Source: a virus
Virus record (IMG/VR): IMGVR_UViG_3300042914_001959
Location: 1 to 22,036 of that record
Reading direction: 5' to 3' (one strand)
Length of the DNA: 22,036 bases
In this document: positions 1 to 7,247 of the stretch, piece after piece
Numbering within the stretch: the first letter of the stretch is position 1
Layout: each line of letters starts with the position of its first letter
Position numbers and translations under genes: made by a program
The notes under the pieces: model-generated
The model's database searches: none
What the model was told of the DNA's origin: nothing
Seen by the model: only the letters and a program-made list of their open reading frames with translations

Positions 1-1
1 G

Positions 2-67
2 CCGTGTGCAGAATGTGGCAAAATGAATAGGCGTTATTTGATGCGTCGTCAGCATCACAAACCGTAA
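2..67 (+). CDS. C-terminal fragment of a small CxxC protein (5' end outside window)
   Basis: Reading from base 2, an open frame of 21 codons ends in TAA at 65-67 and contains Cys-x-x-Cys followed by a basic tail (RRYLMRRQHHKP). It ends 15 bases before the terminase small subunit, as expected for the upstream gene of the packaging operon. The CxxC pair and basic end fit a zinc-ribbon protein. HNH nucleases with CxxC pairs often lie beside terminase genes, but no H-N-H residues are visible here, so that is only a possibility. Too little is present to name it. Confidence 0.4.
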   Translation, partial: PCAECGKMNRRYLMRRQHHKP

Positions 68-82
68 TATAAGGCATTTCCG

Positions 83-526
83 ATGGGTGGCAGACCGCCG
101 AAGACATCAGCACAGCACAAAGCCGACGGCACGTATCGCAAAGACCGTCAAGGCCGACGCGCCGAAGCTATGTTTCGTCCGGGAGCACCGCAGCAGCCGC
201 CAGGATTCGACGACGACGCCAAGCGGATTTGGAAGATGATCGTTGACCAGGTTCCAAGCGAGGTACTTTCAACGCTCGACGCCTTTGCCCTGGAAGATTG
301 CTGCCGCTGGTACTCGCTGCTCTGCAAATATCACCAGTTGCTCGCAGACGATCCGCTAGAGGAGCAACTGCTTAAGAGCGCGAATGAGGCCAGTAAAAAC
401 TTCAAACAGTACTGCGCAAAGTTTGGACTGAGCCCCGTTGATCGCGCACGAATCAAAGCCCCGCCACCAGCCAGCGATGACATCGACCCCATCGCGGCAA
501 TCGTAAAAATGACGCAGGCCGGATAA
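83..526 (+). CDS. terS: Terminase small subunit, P27 family
   Basis: 147 residues. The protein recognises phage DNA and hands it to the large subunit for cutting and packaging. The N-terminus GGRPPKTSAQHKADGTYRKDR is the family's usual basic GRPPK start. A Pro-rich link (about 30-42) leads to a helical segment with W50 (KRIWKMIV), and the C-terminal FGLSPVDRARI (about 114-124) is the standard P27 signature. The start follows an AAGG about 7 bases upstream. The stop TAA overlaps the ATG of the large subunit by one base (TAATG), so the two are translationally coupled. Length and position directly before the large subunit support the call strongly. Confidence 0.93.
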   Translation: MGGRPPKTSAQHKADGTYRKDRQGRRAEAMFRPGAPQQPPGFDDDAKRIWKMIVDQVPSEVLSTLDAFALEDCCRWYSLLCKYHQLLADDPLEEQLLKSANEASKNFKQYCAKFGLSPVDRARIKAPPPASDDIDPIAAIVKMTQAG

Positions 527-2250
527 TGATTGCCTCAACCGTACCAACCGTCGAAAGCATTGAACGTAGCGTCACACGCTACATCGACGGCGTATTGTCG
601 GGTGACATCATCACTGGGCGCCTCGTGCGACTTGCAGTAGAGCGGCACGTCACCGACTTAGATCACGCAAGAAAACGCGGCTGGATTTTCGACAACCTAG
701 CTGCGGCACAAGCCGTCGCGTTTTTTCCAATGTGCCTTCGTCATTCAATCGGCGAATGGAATGACGCGCCGTTTACCCTTGAGCCGTGGCAGCAGTTTAT
801 CACTTGGTGCCTGTTCGGCTGGAAGCGCAGCAGCGACAACACACGACGATTCCGCAAGGCTTATATCAGCATCGCGCGCAAGAACGGAAAGACGACCTTT
901 GCAGCTGGGCTCGCGCTTAAGGCTCTTTACCTTGACGATCCAGTCGAGCCAGCGGCACAAGTCTATTGCGTCGCGACGAAAGAAGAGCAGGCCAGGTTGC
1001 TCTACAACGAAGCCGAACGCATGGTTCGCAAATGCCCATGGCTGATGAAGCGCTCACGCATTCGCAAAGCACCGCATTTGATAAGCTACGAGCAGTATCA
1101 ATCCATCTTCAAACCGCTCGGAAGCGACAGTAACGGCACAGACGGATTGAACCCACATTGCGTGGTCATGGATGAATTGCACGCCTGGAGCGAGCACCAT
1201 CGAGCACTCAAGGAAAAGTTATCAACCGGTGGCGGAGCCCGTCGTCAGCCGCTCGAAATAATGATCACCACGGCGGGAGATTCAGACTCATTGTTGTGGC
1301 TGGAAGAGCAGGATTACGCACGGCGCAGCGTTGAATCAGTCGTGACCGGCAACGTGTACGACGATCAATACTTCGCCTTCAATTGCACGCTTGACGAAGG
1401 CGATAACCCACTAGACTCTGCAGTGTGGATCAAGAGCAATCCTAACCTGGGCGTCAGCGTCAAGCAGGAATATCTCGAAGCGCAGGCCAGAGAAGCACGC
1501 AACGTAGCAAGCAAGCATAACCAGTTTGTGCGCTATCACGCGAACGCTCAGACCGAATCACGCAAGCGCGAAATCAGCGTGGAAGACTGGGCGCGGGGTA
1601 ATCATGCCGTTGAAATTGAGCCTGGCGCGGTATGCCATGCCGGTATGGACCTAGGACGATCGAGCGATTTCGCATCGGTTACACTCTGCTTTCCTCGTCA
1701 CGTCGAAATGGATGACGGGTCAACGGCTGTTCACTATGACATCATCAGCCGGTCATGGACATGTTCAGATGGCAAGTTTGACGTATGGCGCGAGCCGTTT
1801 AAGGGCTGGATCACGCGCGGCGAGATCAGCTGCACAAAGGGAAACGCGATCGACTTTCACGAGGTGGAAGACTGGATCGTCGAGCAGTCGCAGCGGTACA
1901 CAATTCAGACCATTGCCTACGACAAAACGTACGCGCGCGAAATGGCATTGCGACTACAAGACCAGCACGGGCTAACGCTCTTTGAATTCACTCAGGCGCC
2001 ACGATTTTATAACGAGCCGTTTCGCAAATTCATCACCGAACTTCAAGCTGGCCGCATTTATCACGGAGGCGATCCGGTGCTAGAATGGCAGGCCGGAAAC
2101 CTGCAAAACTCGCCGAACTCCCGCGATGAATGGATGCCCAACAAAGGCAACCATAACGCTAAGATTGACGCGATGGTCGCCACGCTCATGGCGTTTAGTG
2201 AATGTCTGTTTGCTGAAAAGTCATCAACTGGGCCGATGTTTATTGTTTAG
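526..2250 (+). CDS. terL: Terminase large subunit (packaging ATPase and nuclease)
   Basis: 574 residues, the usual length for HK97-like TerL. The ATPase half has a Walker A-like ARKNGKTT (about 117-124) and Walker B CVVMDE (212-217). The nuclease half carries the expected acidic residues: D375 in MDLG, D466 in IAYDKTYA, and D548 in NAKIDAMVA near the C-terminus. No key residue is missing and the reading frame is intact. It cuts concatemeric DNA and pumps it into the prohead through the portal. It starts on an ATG overlapping the small-subunit stop and is followed 13 bases later by the portal gene. The HK97-type sequence suggests cos packaging, but no cos site can be proven here. Confidence 0.96.
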   Translation: MIASTVPTVESIERSVTRYIDGVLSGDIITGRLVRLAVERHVTDLDHARKRGWIFDNLAAAQAVAFFPMCLRHSIGEWNDAPFTLEPWQQFITWCLFGWKRSSDNTRRFRKAYISIARKNGKTTFAAGLALKALYLDDPVEPAAQVYCVATKEEQARLLYNEAERMVRKCPWLMKRSRIRKAPHLISYEQYQSIFKPLGSDSNGTDGLNPHCVVMDELHAWSEHHRALKEKLSTGGGARRQPLEIMITTAGDSDSLLWLEEQDYARRSVESVVTGNVYDDQYFAFNCTLDEGDNPLDSAVWIKSNPNLGVSVKQEYLEAQAREARNVASKHNQFVRYHANAQTESRKREISVEDWARGNHAVEIEPGAVCHAGMDLGRSSDFASVTLCFPRHVEMDDGSTAVHYDIISRSWTCSDGKFDVWREPFKGWITRGEISCTKGNAIDFHEVEDWIVEQSQRYTIQTIAYDKTYAREMALRLQDQHGLTLFEFTQAPRFYNEPFRKFITELQAGRIYHGGDPVLEWQAGNLQNSPNSRDEWMPNKGNHNAKIDAMVATLMAFSECLFAEKSSTGPMFIV

Positions 2251-2263
2251 CTGAGGATCACGG

Positions 2264-3889
2264 ATGGAAACGACAGATAACCCATCGGCACTTTTAACCG
2301 TTCAGAACGCAACGCTGCGCAATCCAATTGAGGATTGGCTCCGTGATGCAATCGCTCCGAATAACTCGCCAGCAGGCGTGCCGGTGAACGGTGACACGGT
2401 GCGAGGGCTTCCCGCGGCGTGGTATTCAATCAGTAAAATCGCGGGTCACATTGGCGTTCTGCCGCTTAATTTATATCGCCGTCTGCCCGATGAAATGGCG
2501 GAGATTGCGCGCAATCACCCAGCCTATTACGTGATTAAAAAACGACCAAACGAATTCAGCAGTCCGGCAGTATTTCGGGAGACAATCCACCATCACGCAC
2601 TGCTGCACGGCAATGGTCGCGCAGCAATCATACGCAACGGGCGCGGCGATCCCATCGAACTAATTCCAATGCTTCCTTCATCATGGGCGATCGTCGTAAG
2701 CGAGCCGCGCGAGATTGACGGTATCATGGTGCCGCAAATGAAATGGCACGTCAGAATCGACGATCCGTCGATCAAGATTAAAGACGAGAACGTTCTGCAC
2801 ATCATGGGGCTGAGCAATGACGGAATCGGCGGCATCTCGCTAGTGGAAGCCATGCGAACCGCATTTGGGATTGCCGTTGGCCAGCAGCGGCAACGCGGTT
2901 ATGCCGTCAAGAACGGCGCGAAAATCCGCTATTTACTCAGCGCCCCACCAGGAGCGTTTCGAACCGCTGCCGAGGCCCAGGCTTTCATCGATGGGTTTAA
3001 CAGCTATCACAGCGGAGCGGATAACGTTGACAAGGTTGGTTTGCTTCGCGAAGGCATCACCGCGCAAGCGATCGGACAAAGCGCACAGCAGGCGCAAGAA
3101 CTCGAACACGCAATCTTCGGTCGCCAAGATGTCGCGCTAGCGTTTGGCATTGAATCAATGCTCGGCGACAAGTCAAGCAACTCATACAACACTCGCGAAC
3201 AAGCAGCGCGTGATTACCTCGTTAATTGTCTGCAGCGCTGGATGACGCGGTGGGAAGAGGAGTGCGGAATCAAATTGCTGACGACGCAGCAATATGACTC
3301 AGATGAGTATTATTTCAAGTTTGTGCCAGAAGCCTTGTTACGCGGTACCACGAAAGAACGCTACGAGGTTTACCAGATTGCGCGGCAGATTGGCGTCATG
3401 AGTGCGAACGAGGTTCGCGAACTCGAAGATATGAACGAACGCACGGACCCAGGCGGCGACAGCTACGACAATCCAGCGATCACAGTTCCAGGCCAGCAGC
3501 CAGCACCGCCACCAGACACAGAGGACGATTCACCCGATGAATCGATCGACACTCCCGCACTGGCAAAACTGCGCCGCATGGTGACGGCGTCCGTGCGCGG
3601 TCTTGTGCAGGTAGAGATCACGCGAGTTCATCAGGCCACCGGCAAACCGAACTTCTGCAAATGGCTCGATGAATTCTATGCTGGCTGGTCACTCAAGATT
3701 CAAGAGATTGCGGACAACTGCGATCACCGCGAAACCATCGGCGCCGAGTGGTGTCAGGCGAGTAAGTCAGCACTTCTCGATGTCGCAGGCAAGACCGATC
3801 AGCGAGGACTAGGAGAAGCGGTGCGAGCGGAGCTGGCGAAGTTTTCGGCGCGAGCCGATGAGTTAATTGAAACACTTTTAGGAGCTTAG
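2264..3889 (+). CDS. Portal protein, HK97 family, with a long C-terminal extension
   Basis: 541 residues. Forms the dodecameric ring at one capsid vertex through which DNA is packaged and to which the neck attaches. The core (about 30-395) has typical HK97-portal features: YSISKIAGHIG near 50, HALLHGNGRAAIIRN near 115-130, VLHIMGLSNDGIGGIS near 180, and the stem/crown stretch ending ANEVRELEDMNERTDPGGD near 385-400. After a Pro/Asp-rich linker (about 405-430) comes about 110 residues of charged, helical sequence that most portals of this family lack. The next gene, the protease, begins 4 bases after the stop, with its AGGAG site inside the end of this gene. The portal call is secure; the role of the extension is unknown. 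Confidence 0.93.
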   Translation: METTDNPSALLTVQNATLRNPIEDWLRDAIAPNNSPAGVPVNGDTVRGLPAAWYSISKIAGHIGVLPLNLYRRLPDEMAEIARNHPAYYVIKKRPNEFSSPAVFRETIHHHALLHGNGRAAIIRNGRGDPIELIPMLPSSWAIVVSEPREIDGIMVPQMKWHVRIDDPSIKIKDENVLHIMGLSNDGIGGISLVEAMRTAFGIAVGQQRQRGYAVKNGAKIRYLLSAPPGAFRTAAEAQAFIDGFNSYHSGADNVDKVGLLREGITAQAIGQSAQQAQELEHAIFGRQDVALAFGIESMLGDKSSNSYNTREQAARDYLVNCLQRWMTRWEEECGIKLLTTQQYDSDEYYFKFVPEALLRGTTKERYEVYQIARQIGVMSANEVRELEDMNERTDPGGDSYDNPAITVPGQQPAPPPDTEDDSPDESIDTPALAKLRRMVTASVRGLVQVEITRVHQATGKPNFCKWLDEFYAGWSLKIQEIADNCDHRETIGAEWCQASKSALLDVAGKTDQRGLGEAVRAELAKFSARADELIETLLGA

Positions 3890-3893
3890 AATC

Positions 3894-4550
3894 ATGGCGT
3901 TTGAAATCAATCTCGACGACGATATTGGACCGGATTACTACGGGCTTAAGTCGGCGAAATGGCTACGCGACGAGGTGAAGGCCGCGAGCGGAGCGGATAT
4001 TTTGCTGCGCATCAACTCACCTGGCGGAAGCGTTATCGAAGCGCAGGCCATGTACACCGAACTCCGCCAGGCACAGCAGCGCGGGCAACGTGTCGTCGTT
4101 CAGATCGACGCACTCGCAGCAAGCGCCGCGAGTTTTCTGGCGATGGTTGGCGATGAGATCACCATAGCCGAAAACGCGATGATGATGATTCATAACGCAT
4201 GGACGATTGCAGTCGGCAACGCTGCCGACATGCAGGCGACCGCAGACACGCTACGAAAGTTTGATTCGATCCTCGTCGATCAATACGCGGCGCGGACAGG
4301 ACAGGACAAACAGAAAATCGCCGACATGATGGCGGCAGAAACATGGATGACTGCGCAAGAAGCGATCGACAACGGATTCGCGGACAAGATCAGCACCCCA
4401 CTCAAGCAGGCAGTAAAGCCCGCAGCAATCGCCGACGGCAGGTACCAGCACACGCCGCGCGACCTCGTGGCAGACGTACCAGAGGCCGGCATCGCAGCAC
4501 GAGCGGCACGCCGTAAGCTGGCGATTGCACGGGCGCGAATGGGGCGGTAG
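3894..4550 (+). CDS. ClpP-like prohead maturation protease
   Basis: 218 residues of the S14 (ClpP/SppA-like) prohead protease family, which removes the scaffolding part of the major capsid protein during head maturation. Visible features: LRINSPGGSVIEA (oxyanion region, about 38-50), the nucleophile S77 in DALAASAAS, H100 in MMIHNAW, and a candidate third triad residue D129 in VDQYAARTG. WMTAQEAIDNGFAD near 151-164 is the typical end of the fold, followed by a basic tail. The AGGAG about 9 bases upstream decides the ATG. The stretched N-terminal extension of some phage ClpP proteins is absent, so the enzyme is compact. Placement between portal and capsid is classical. Confidence 0.93.
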   Translation: MAFEINLDDDIGPDYYGLKSAKWLRDEVKAASGADILLRINSPGGSVIEAQAMYTELRQAQQRGQRVVVQIDALAASAASFLAMVGDEITIAENAMMMIHNAWTIAVGNAADMQATADTLRKFDSILVDQYAARTGQDKQKIADMMAAETWMTAQEAIDNGFADKISTPLKQAVKPAAIADGRYQHTPRDLVADVPEAGIAARAARRKLAIARARMGR

Positions 4551-4559
4551 TGGTCGAAT

Positions 4560-4590
4560 AATACCCGGCGAAACATCCGGGTATTTTCTT
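4560..4590 (+). terminator. Intrinsic terminator after the protease gene
   Basis: A perfect 9-bp stem (4560-4568 with 4577-4585, core ATACCCGG/CCGGGTAT), an 8-base loop and the tail TTTCTT. It begins 10 bases after the protease stop codon and separates the packaging block from the capsid block. Confidence 0.75.
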
Positions 4591-4595
4591 GAGAA

Positions 4596-4611
4596 TGTTG
4601 TATTGACAACA
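4596..4611. promoter_or_regulatory. Short inverted repeat overlapping a TTGACA box
   Basis: TGTTGT (4596-4601), 4 bases, ACAACA (4606-4611): a perfect 6-bp palindrome that contains TTGACA (4603-4608). A promoter/operator is possible directly after the terminator, but no good -10 box is seen 16-18 bases downstream. The same bases also cover the putative start of the small ORF at 4602. Confidence 0.25.
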
Positions 4612-4733
4612 CGGCGCGACCGGCCGAAGAATGGGACATCATTCAGAAGGCACGAAAGCGAGCTGGCCAGACGCTCACAGAATGGGCGGTGCCGGCGCTG
4701 GTCGCCAAGGCGAAGAGGGAGCTATCAAAGTGA
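4602..4733 (+). CDS. Small helical protein without an ATG/GTG/TTG start, coupled to the next ORF
   Basis: The frame is open from 4593 to a TGA at 4731-4733. From base 4602 it gives 43 residues containing EEWDIIQKARKRAGQTLTEW and ending VAKAKRELSK. This is amphipathic and protein-like, in the style of ribbon-helix-helix or DUF1778-like segments (W-x-x-I-x-x-A ... G-x-T-x-x-E-W). No ATG, GTG or TTG exists upstream in this frame; the only plausible initiator is ATT at 4602, with GAGAA 6 bases before it. The stop overlaps the GTG of the next gene as GTGA, the arrangement seen throughout this phage, which argues that the frame is translated. Alternatives are a recently lost start codon or a frameshifted start from the ATG at 4595. 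Confidence 0.4.
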   Translation: MDNTARPAEEWDIIQKARKRAGQTLTEWAVPALVAKAKRELSK

Positions 4734-4948
4734 AAGCACAAAAGCAAAAGCAACCGCCGAAGCAATGCGAGGACTGCACAGCAGAGGCAAGGCCAGGAGA
4801 GCGCTACTGCTCAGCGTGTCGCAAAGCGCGACTGGCAGTTATGCAGGCCAGCGGATATTTGCAGCGTGGCGGACGCGGCCACGTTGGCATGAGTCGAACC
4901 AGCGAACAGCGTGAGAACATTCGCGAAACGAAATACGGGAGGGACTGA
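4730..4948 (+). CDS. Small zinc-ribbon-like protein (CxxC-x10-CxxC)
   Basis: 72 residues from a GTG at 4730 preceded by GAGGGAG (4714-4720). An in-frame ATG at 4631 would add 33 low-complexity residues, but the ribosome site and the GTGA overlap with the preceding frame favour 4730. After a Lys/Gln-rich start come C14-x-x-C17, ten residues, and C29-x-x-C32, followed by a helix (RKARLAVMQASGYLQ) and a polar tail. The four cysteines should bind one zinc ion. Function unknown: RNA/DNA binding or a structural adaptor are both possible. A similar layout is seen in the minus-strand gene at 17071-17277. Confidence 0.65.
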   Translation: MKAQKQKQPPKQCEDCTAEARPGERYCSACRKARLAVMQASGYLQRGGRGHVGMSRTSEQRENIRETKYGRD

Positions 4949-4954
4949 AAACAC

Positions 4955-4983
4955 TTGACACCAAGCGGCGAATGCCATAACGT
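4955..4983 (+). promoter_or_regulatory. Candidate promoter upstream of the capsid gene
   Basis: A perfect TTGACA at 4955-4960 is followed 15-17 bases later by CATAAC (4976-4981) or TAACGT (4978-4983), both imperfect -10 boxes. It lies in the only long non-coding stretch before the most highly expressed late gene. The direct repeat AGCCGCTCG (4997-5005 and 5008-5016) lies just downstream and could be an operator or part of the leader. Confidence 0.35.
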
Positions 4984-5041
4984 AACACCCTAGTCGAGCC
5001 GCTCGTTAGCCGCTCGCAAAATCAATCGTGCCTCTTATCAG

Positions 5042-5094
5042 ACGCGCGAACACTCGAAACCATTCCCCACGGTTTCCGGTGTCGCGCGTTTTTT
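5042..5094 (+). terminator. Long hairpin with T-run just upstream of the capsid gene
   Basis: Stem of three blocks: 5042-5048 with 5083-5089 (7 bp, ACGCGCG/CGCGCGT), 5050-5053 with 5079-5082 (4 bp), and 5056-5061 with 5071-5076 (6 bp, GAAACC/GGTTTC), with a 9-base loop and TTTTTT at 5089-5094. It looks like a strong intrinsic terminator, yet it sits only 34 bases before the capsid start codon. It may insulate the capsid gene, act as an attenuator, or protect the 5' end of the capsid mRNA. Confidence 0.7.
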
Positions 5095-5127
5095 CGTGCG
5101 ATCCGGGCCAGAACCAGGAGCACGAAA

Positions 5128-6489
5128 ATGACTGTTAAGGCACTGACCGAAAAGCGGGCCGCATTGCTCGACGAAGCAACCGCGATCAACAATCTTGTTG
5201 AAAAGGAAAACCGCGACCCGACCCCAGAGGAAGCGGCACGAATGGCCGAGATCTTTGGCGACGATGGCAATGGCGGTGAAGCCGCCAAACTGGCTGCACG
5301 AATCGCACAGGCGCAGAAGCTGGAAAACGAAATCGCTGCCGTACAGGCCATGCGACTCCAGCCAGCACGGCACGAACAGCAGCAACCGACACAGAATCGT
5401 ATCACGGTTCCAGCCCGTGCCGCTCGCTACCGTGCTTCCGACCTGGCCAAAGTCATGCCAGCAGCGGAAGCCGACGCGGTGGCTTATGGATTCGGCCAGT
5501 GGTTCGCCGCGTTCCAGGGACACGAAGGCGCGAAGCAGTGGTGTCAGGATCACGGTTTTGGTTTTCGTGCCGCGATGACGGAAGGCTTCGATAGCAAAGG
5601 CGGATACTTGGTGCCCGAACAGTTCGAGGCCGCTGTTATCGCTCTGCTGAACGATTACGGCGTGGCGCGTCGCTCGCTGGCAGTGGTGCCGATGACGAGC
5701 GATACGAAGATCACTCCACGGCGTACGGGCGGTCTAACCGTGTATTCCGTTGGCGAAGGCTCGACGATCACCGCCAGCGACATCTCCTACGATCAGGTGC
5801 GACTCATCGCGAAGAAGTTCGCGATCCTGATTAAGCATTCGGCTGAACTCGCAGAGGATGCAGCGGTGGCGATGGGCAACGAGTTTGCTCGAGAAATCGC
5901 GTACGCCTTCGCCGAGAAGGAAGATCAGTGTGCTTTCAATGGTGACGGAACCAGCACCTACGGCGGCATCGTCGGCATTAAGTCGGCGCTGGCTGCTGGC
6001 TCGAAGTATACCGCAGCGACTGGTAACACGGCGTTCAGTACGCTCGACTTGGAAGACTTCGAAGGCATGATGTCGAAGCTGCCCAGTTACGCCTACATGA
6101 ACGGCGGGCCGTCATGGTACATCAGTCGAGCTGGCTGGGCTCAGTCGATTCAGCGACTTTTGGCCGCTGCTGGTGGCAACACGATTGCCGACCTGCAAGC
6201 TGGCGCACAACCGCGATTCCTCGGTTACCCGGTGGTATTCGCGGACGTCATGAACTCTACGCTCACCGCGCAGACTTCAACCGATGGACTCGCCTACTTC
6301 GGAAATCTCCGCATGGCTGGCTTGTTCGGCGACCGACGCGGGCTGGCCATCGCGACGTCAACCGACGTGTACTTCACCACGGACGACGTGGGCGTCCGCG
6401 CGACCGAACGATTCGATGTGAACATTCATGACAAGGGTGACGCATCGAATGCTGGCGGAATCGTGATGCTCTCGACGCCGGGCTCCTAG
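5128..6489 (+). CDS. Major capsid protein, HK97 fold, with N-terminal scaffolding domain
   Basis: 453 residues. Residues 1-80 are charged and helical (coiled-coil), the fused scaffolding or delta domain that the upstream protease should remove. Cleavage probably falls within about 95-150, but the site cannot be placed by eye. The HK97 core shows SKGGYLVPEQF at 156-166 and FNGDGTSTYGGIVGI at 270-284, then LGYPVVFADVM and GVRATERFDVNIHDKG toward the end, all family hallmarks. AGGAG at 5116-5120 sets the start. Hairpins with T-rich tails lie on both sides (5042-5094 and 6510-6537), making this a separately controlled unit, which fits the need for hundreds of copies per virion. Confidence 0.95.
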   Translation: MTVKALTEKRAALLDEATAINNLVEKENRDPTPEEAARMAEIFGDDGNGGEAAKLAARIAQAQKLENEIAAVQAMRLQPARHEQQQPTQNRITVPARAARYRASDLAKVMPAAEADAVAYGFGQWFAAFQGHEGAKQWCQDHGFGFRAAMTEGFDSKGGYLVPEQFEAAVIALLNDYGVARRSLAVVPMTSDTKITPRRTGGLTVYSVGEGSTITASDISYDQVRLIAKKFAILIKHSAELAEDAAVAMGNEFAREIAYAFAEKEDQCAFNGDGTSTYGGIVGIKSALAAGSKYTAATGNTAFSTLDLEDFEGMMSKLPSYAYMNGGPSWYISRAGWAQSIQRLLAAAGGNTIADLQAGAQPRFLGYPVVFADVMNSTLTAQTSTDGLAYFGNLRMAGLFGDRRGLAIATSTDVYFTTDDVGVRATERFDVNIHDKGDASNAGGIVMLSTPGS

Positions 6490-6509
6490 TCTGCTGACTG
6501 ACAATTAAC

Positions 6510-6537
6510 GCGGCGCGGCACTAGTCGCGCCGCTCTT
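6510..6537 (+). terminator. Terminator after the capsid gene
   Basis: A perfect 8-bp GC stem (GCGGCGCG 6510-6517 with CGCGCCGC 6526-6533), loop GCACTAGT, tail TCTTTCC. It starts 20 bases after the capsid stop. Confidence 0.65.
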
Positions 6538-6569
6538 TCCATCGCTCAATTTTTCACAAGGAAATAAAC

Positions 6570-7028
6570 ATGATTGCTGCTCAGTCTGATAAATTTGTTC
6601 CGGTCACTCCCCCTGCTGCGATTGTCGATAACGCCAGTCTCACGACGTCAACCGTGGACACCGCTGGCTTTGCATACGCTCGATTCTTCCTGTACCTCGG
6701 CGCGACCGACATTGCAATGACGGCGCTCAAGTTGCAGGAAAGCGACGACAGTGGAATGAGCGGAGCCGCTGACGTCACCGGCGCCATCTATGGCACGAGC
6801 AACGGCATCAGCGGAAGCGCTTCAACGCTGCCGTCTGCGACCGATGACAATAAGTGCTTCGTTATCGAAGTGGACCTGCGTGGCCGCAAGCGCTATCTCG
6901 ACCTCGTGGCGACTTGCGGCGACGGCGCAGCGGGCACGTATGCCACGGCGTTCTGCTTGTTGTCTCGTGCGAGCGACGCGCCGGTGAGTGCATCCGAGCG
7001 CGGCTTCGGCAACATTCTGCGAGTCTAA
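6570..7028 (+). CDS. Probable capsid decoration or minor head protein
   Basis: 152 residues with AAGGA about 8 bases before the ATG. The sequence is rich in Ala, Thr, Gly and Ser with alternating beta-type stretches (FAYARFFLYLGATDIAMTALKL near 33-55; KCFVIEVDLRGRKRYLDLVATC near 95-116) and no catalytic motif. A small beta-rich protein encoded directly after the major capsid protein is usually a decoration (capsid-stabilising) protein. That function is inferred from position and composition only. The post-capsid hairpin lies between it and the capsid gene, so it is likely made at a lower or separately controlled level. Confidence 0.6.
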   Translation: MIAAQSDKFVPVTPPAAIVDNASLTTSTVDTAGFAYARFFLYLGATDIAMTALKLQESDDSGMSGAADVTGAIYGTSNGISGSASTLPSATDDNKCFVIEVDLRGRKRYLDLVATCGDGAAGTYATAFCLLSRASDAPVSASERGFGNILRV

Positions 7029-7031
7029 CCA

Positions 7032-7247
7032 ATGCTCGTCGAACTAATCCGACCGTGGATGGGAAAGCGAATTGGCCAGCAGGTTCTGCTGGCTGACGGC
7101 GTGGCGAATCTGTTATTGAGGCTCAAGACTGCAAGGCTACCCGATGAGAAACGCGCTACTGATAACAGCGGCACAATTCGAGCCGGTCAGCCTCCAGCAA
7201 CTCAAGACACAGGTGCAGCTAGCCGACGATTACCGCGAACACGATAA
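7032..7247 (+). CDS. Small phage protein overlapping the connector gene
   Basis: 71 residues, starting 4 bases after the preceding stop without a clear ribosome site. The first 35-40 residues (MLVELIRPWMGKRIGQQVLLADGVANLLL) follow the pattern of short head-region phage proteins of the type V-x-L-x-R-P-x-x-G-x-x-x-G ... L-x-D-G-V-A-x-x-L. The rest runs 104 bases into the next gene in another frame and looks like random sequence. Either a real small gene with a meaningless tail, or a gene whose stop was lost by a frameshift. Function unknown. Confidence 0.45.
   Translation: MLVELIRPWMGKRIGQQVLLADGVANLLLRLKTARLPDEKRATDNSGTIRAGQPPATQDTGAASRRLPRTR

Noticed and set aside
4525-4914. 129-codon + frame across the end of the protease gene and the control interval
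   Set aside because: It begins inside the protease gene, crosses the terminator, is Arg/Ser-rich noise, and conflicts with the ribosome site and coupling that support 4602-4733 and 4730-4948.
5038-5553. 171-codon minus-strand frame opposite the capsid gene
   Set aside because: Antisense shadow of a well-supported gene, low-complexity and without a ribosome site of its own; it runs through the hairpin at 5042-5094.
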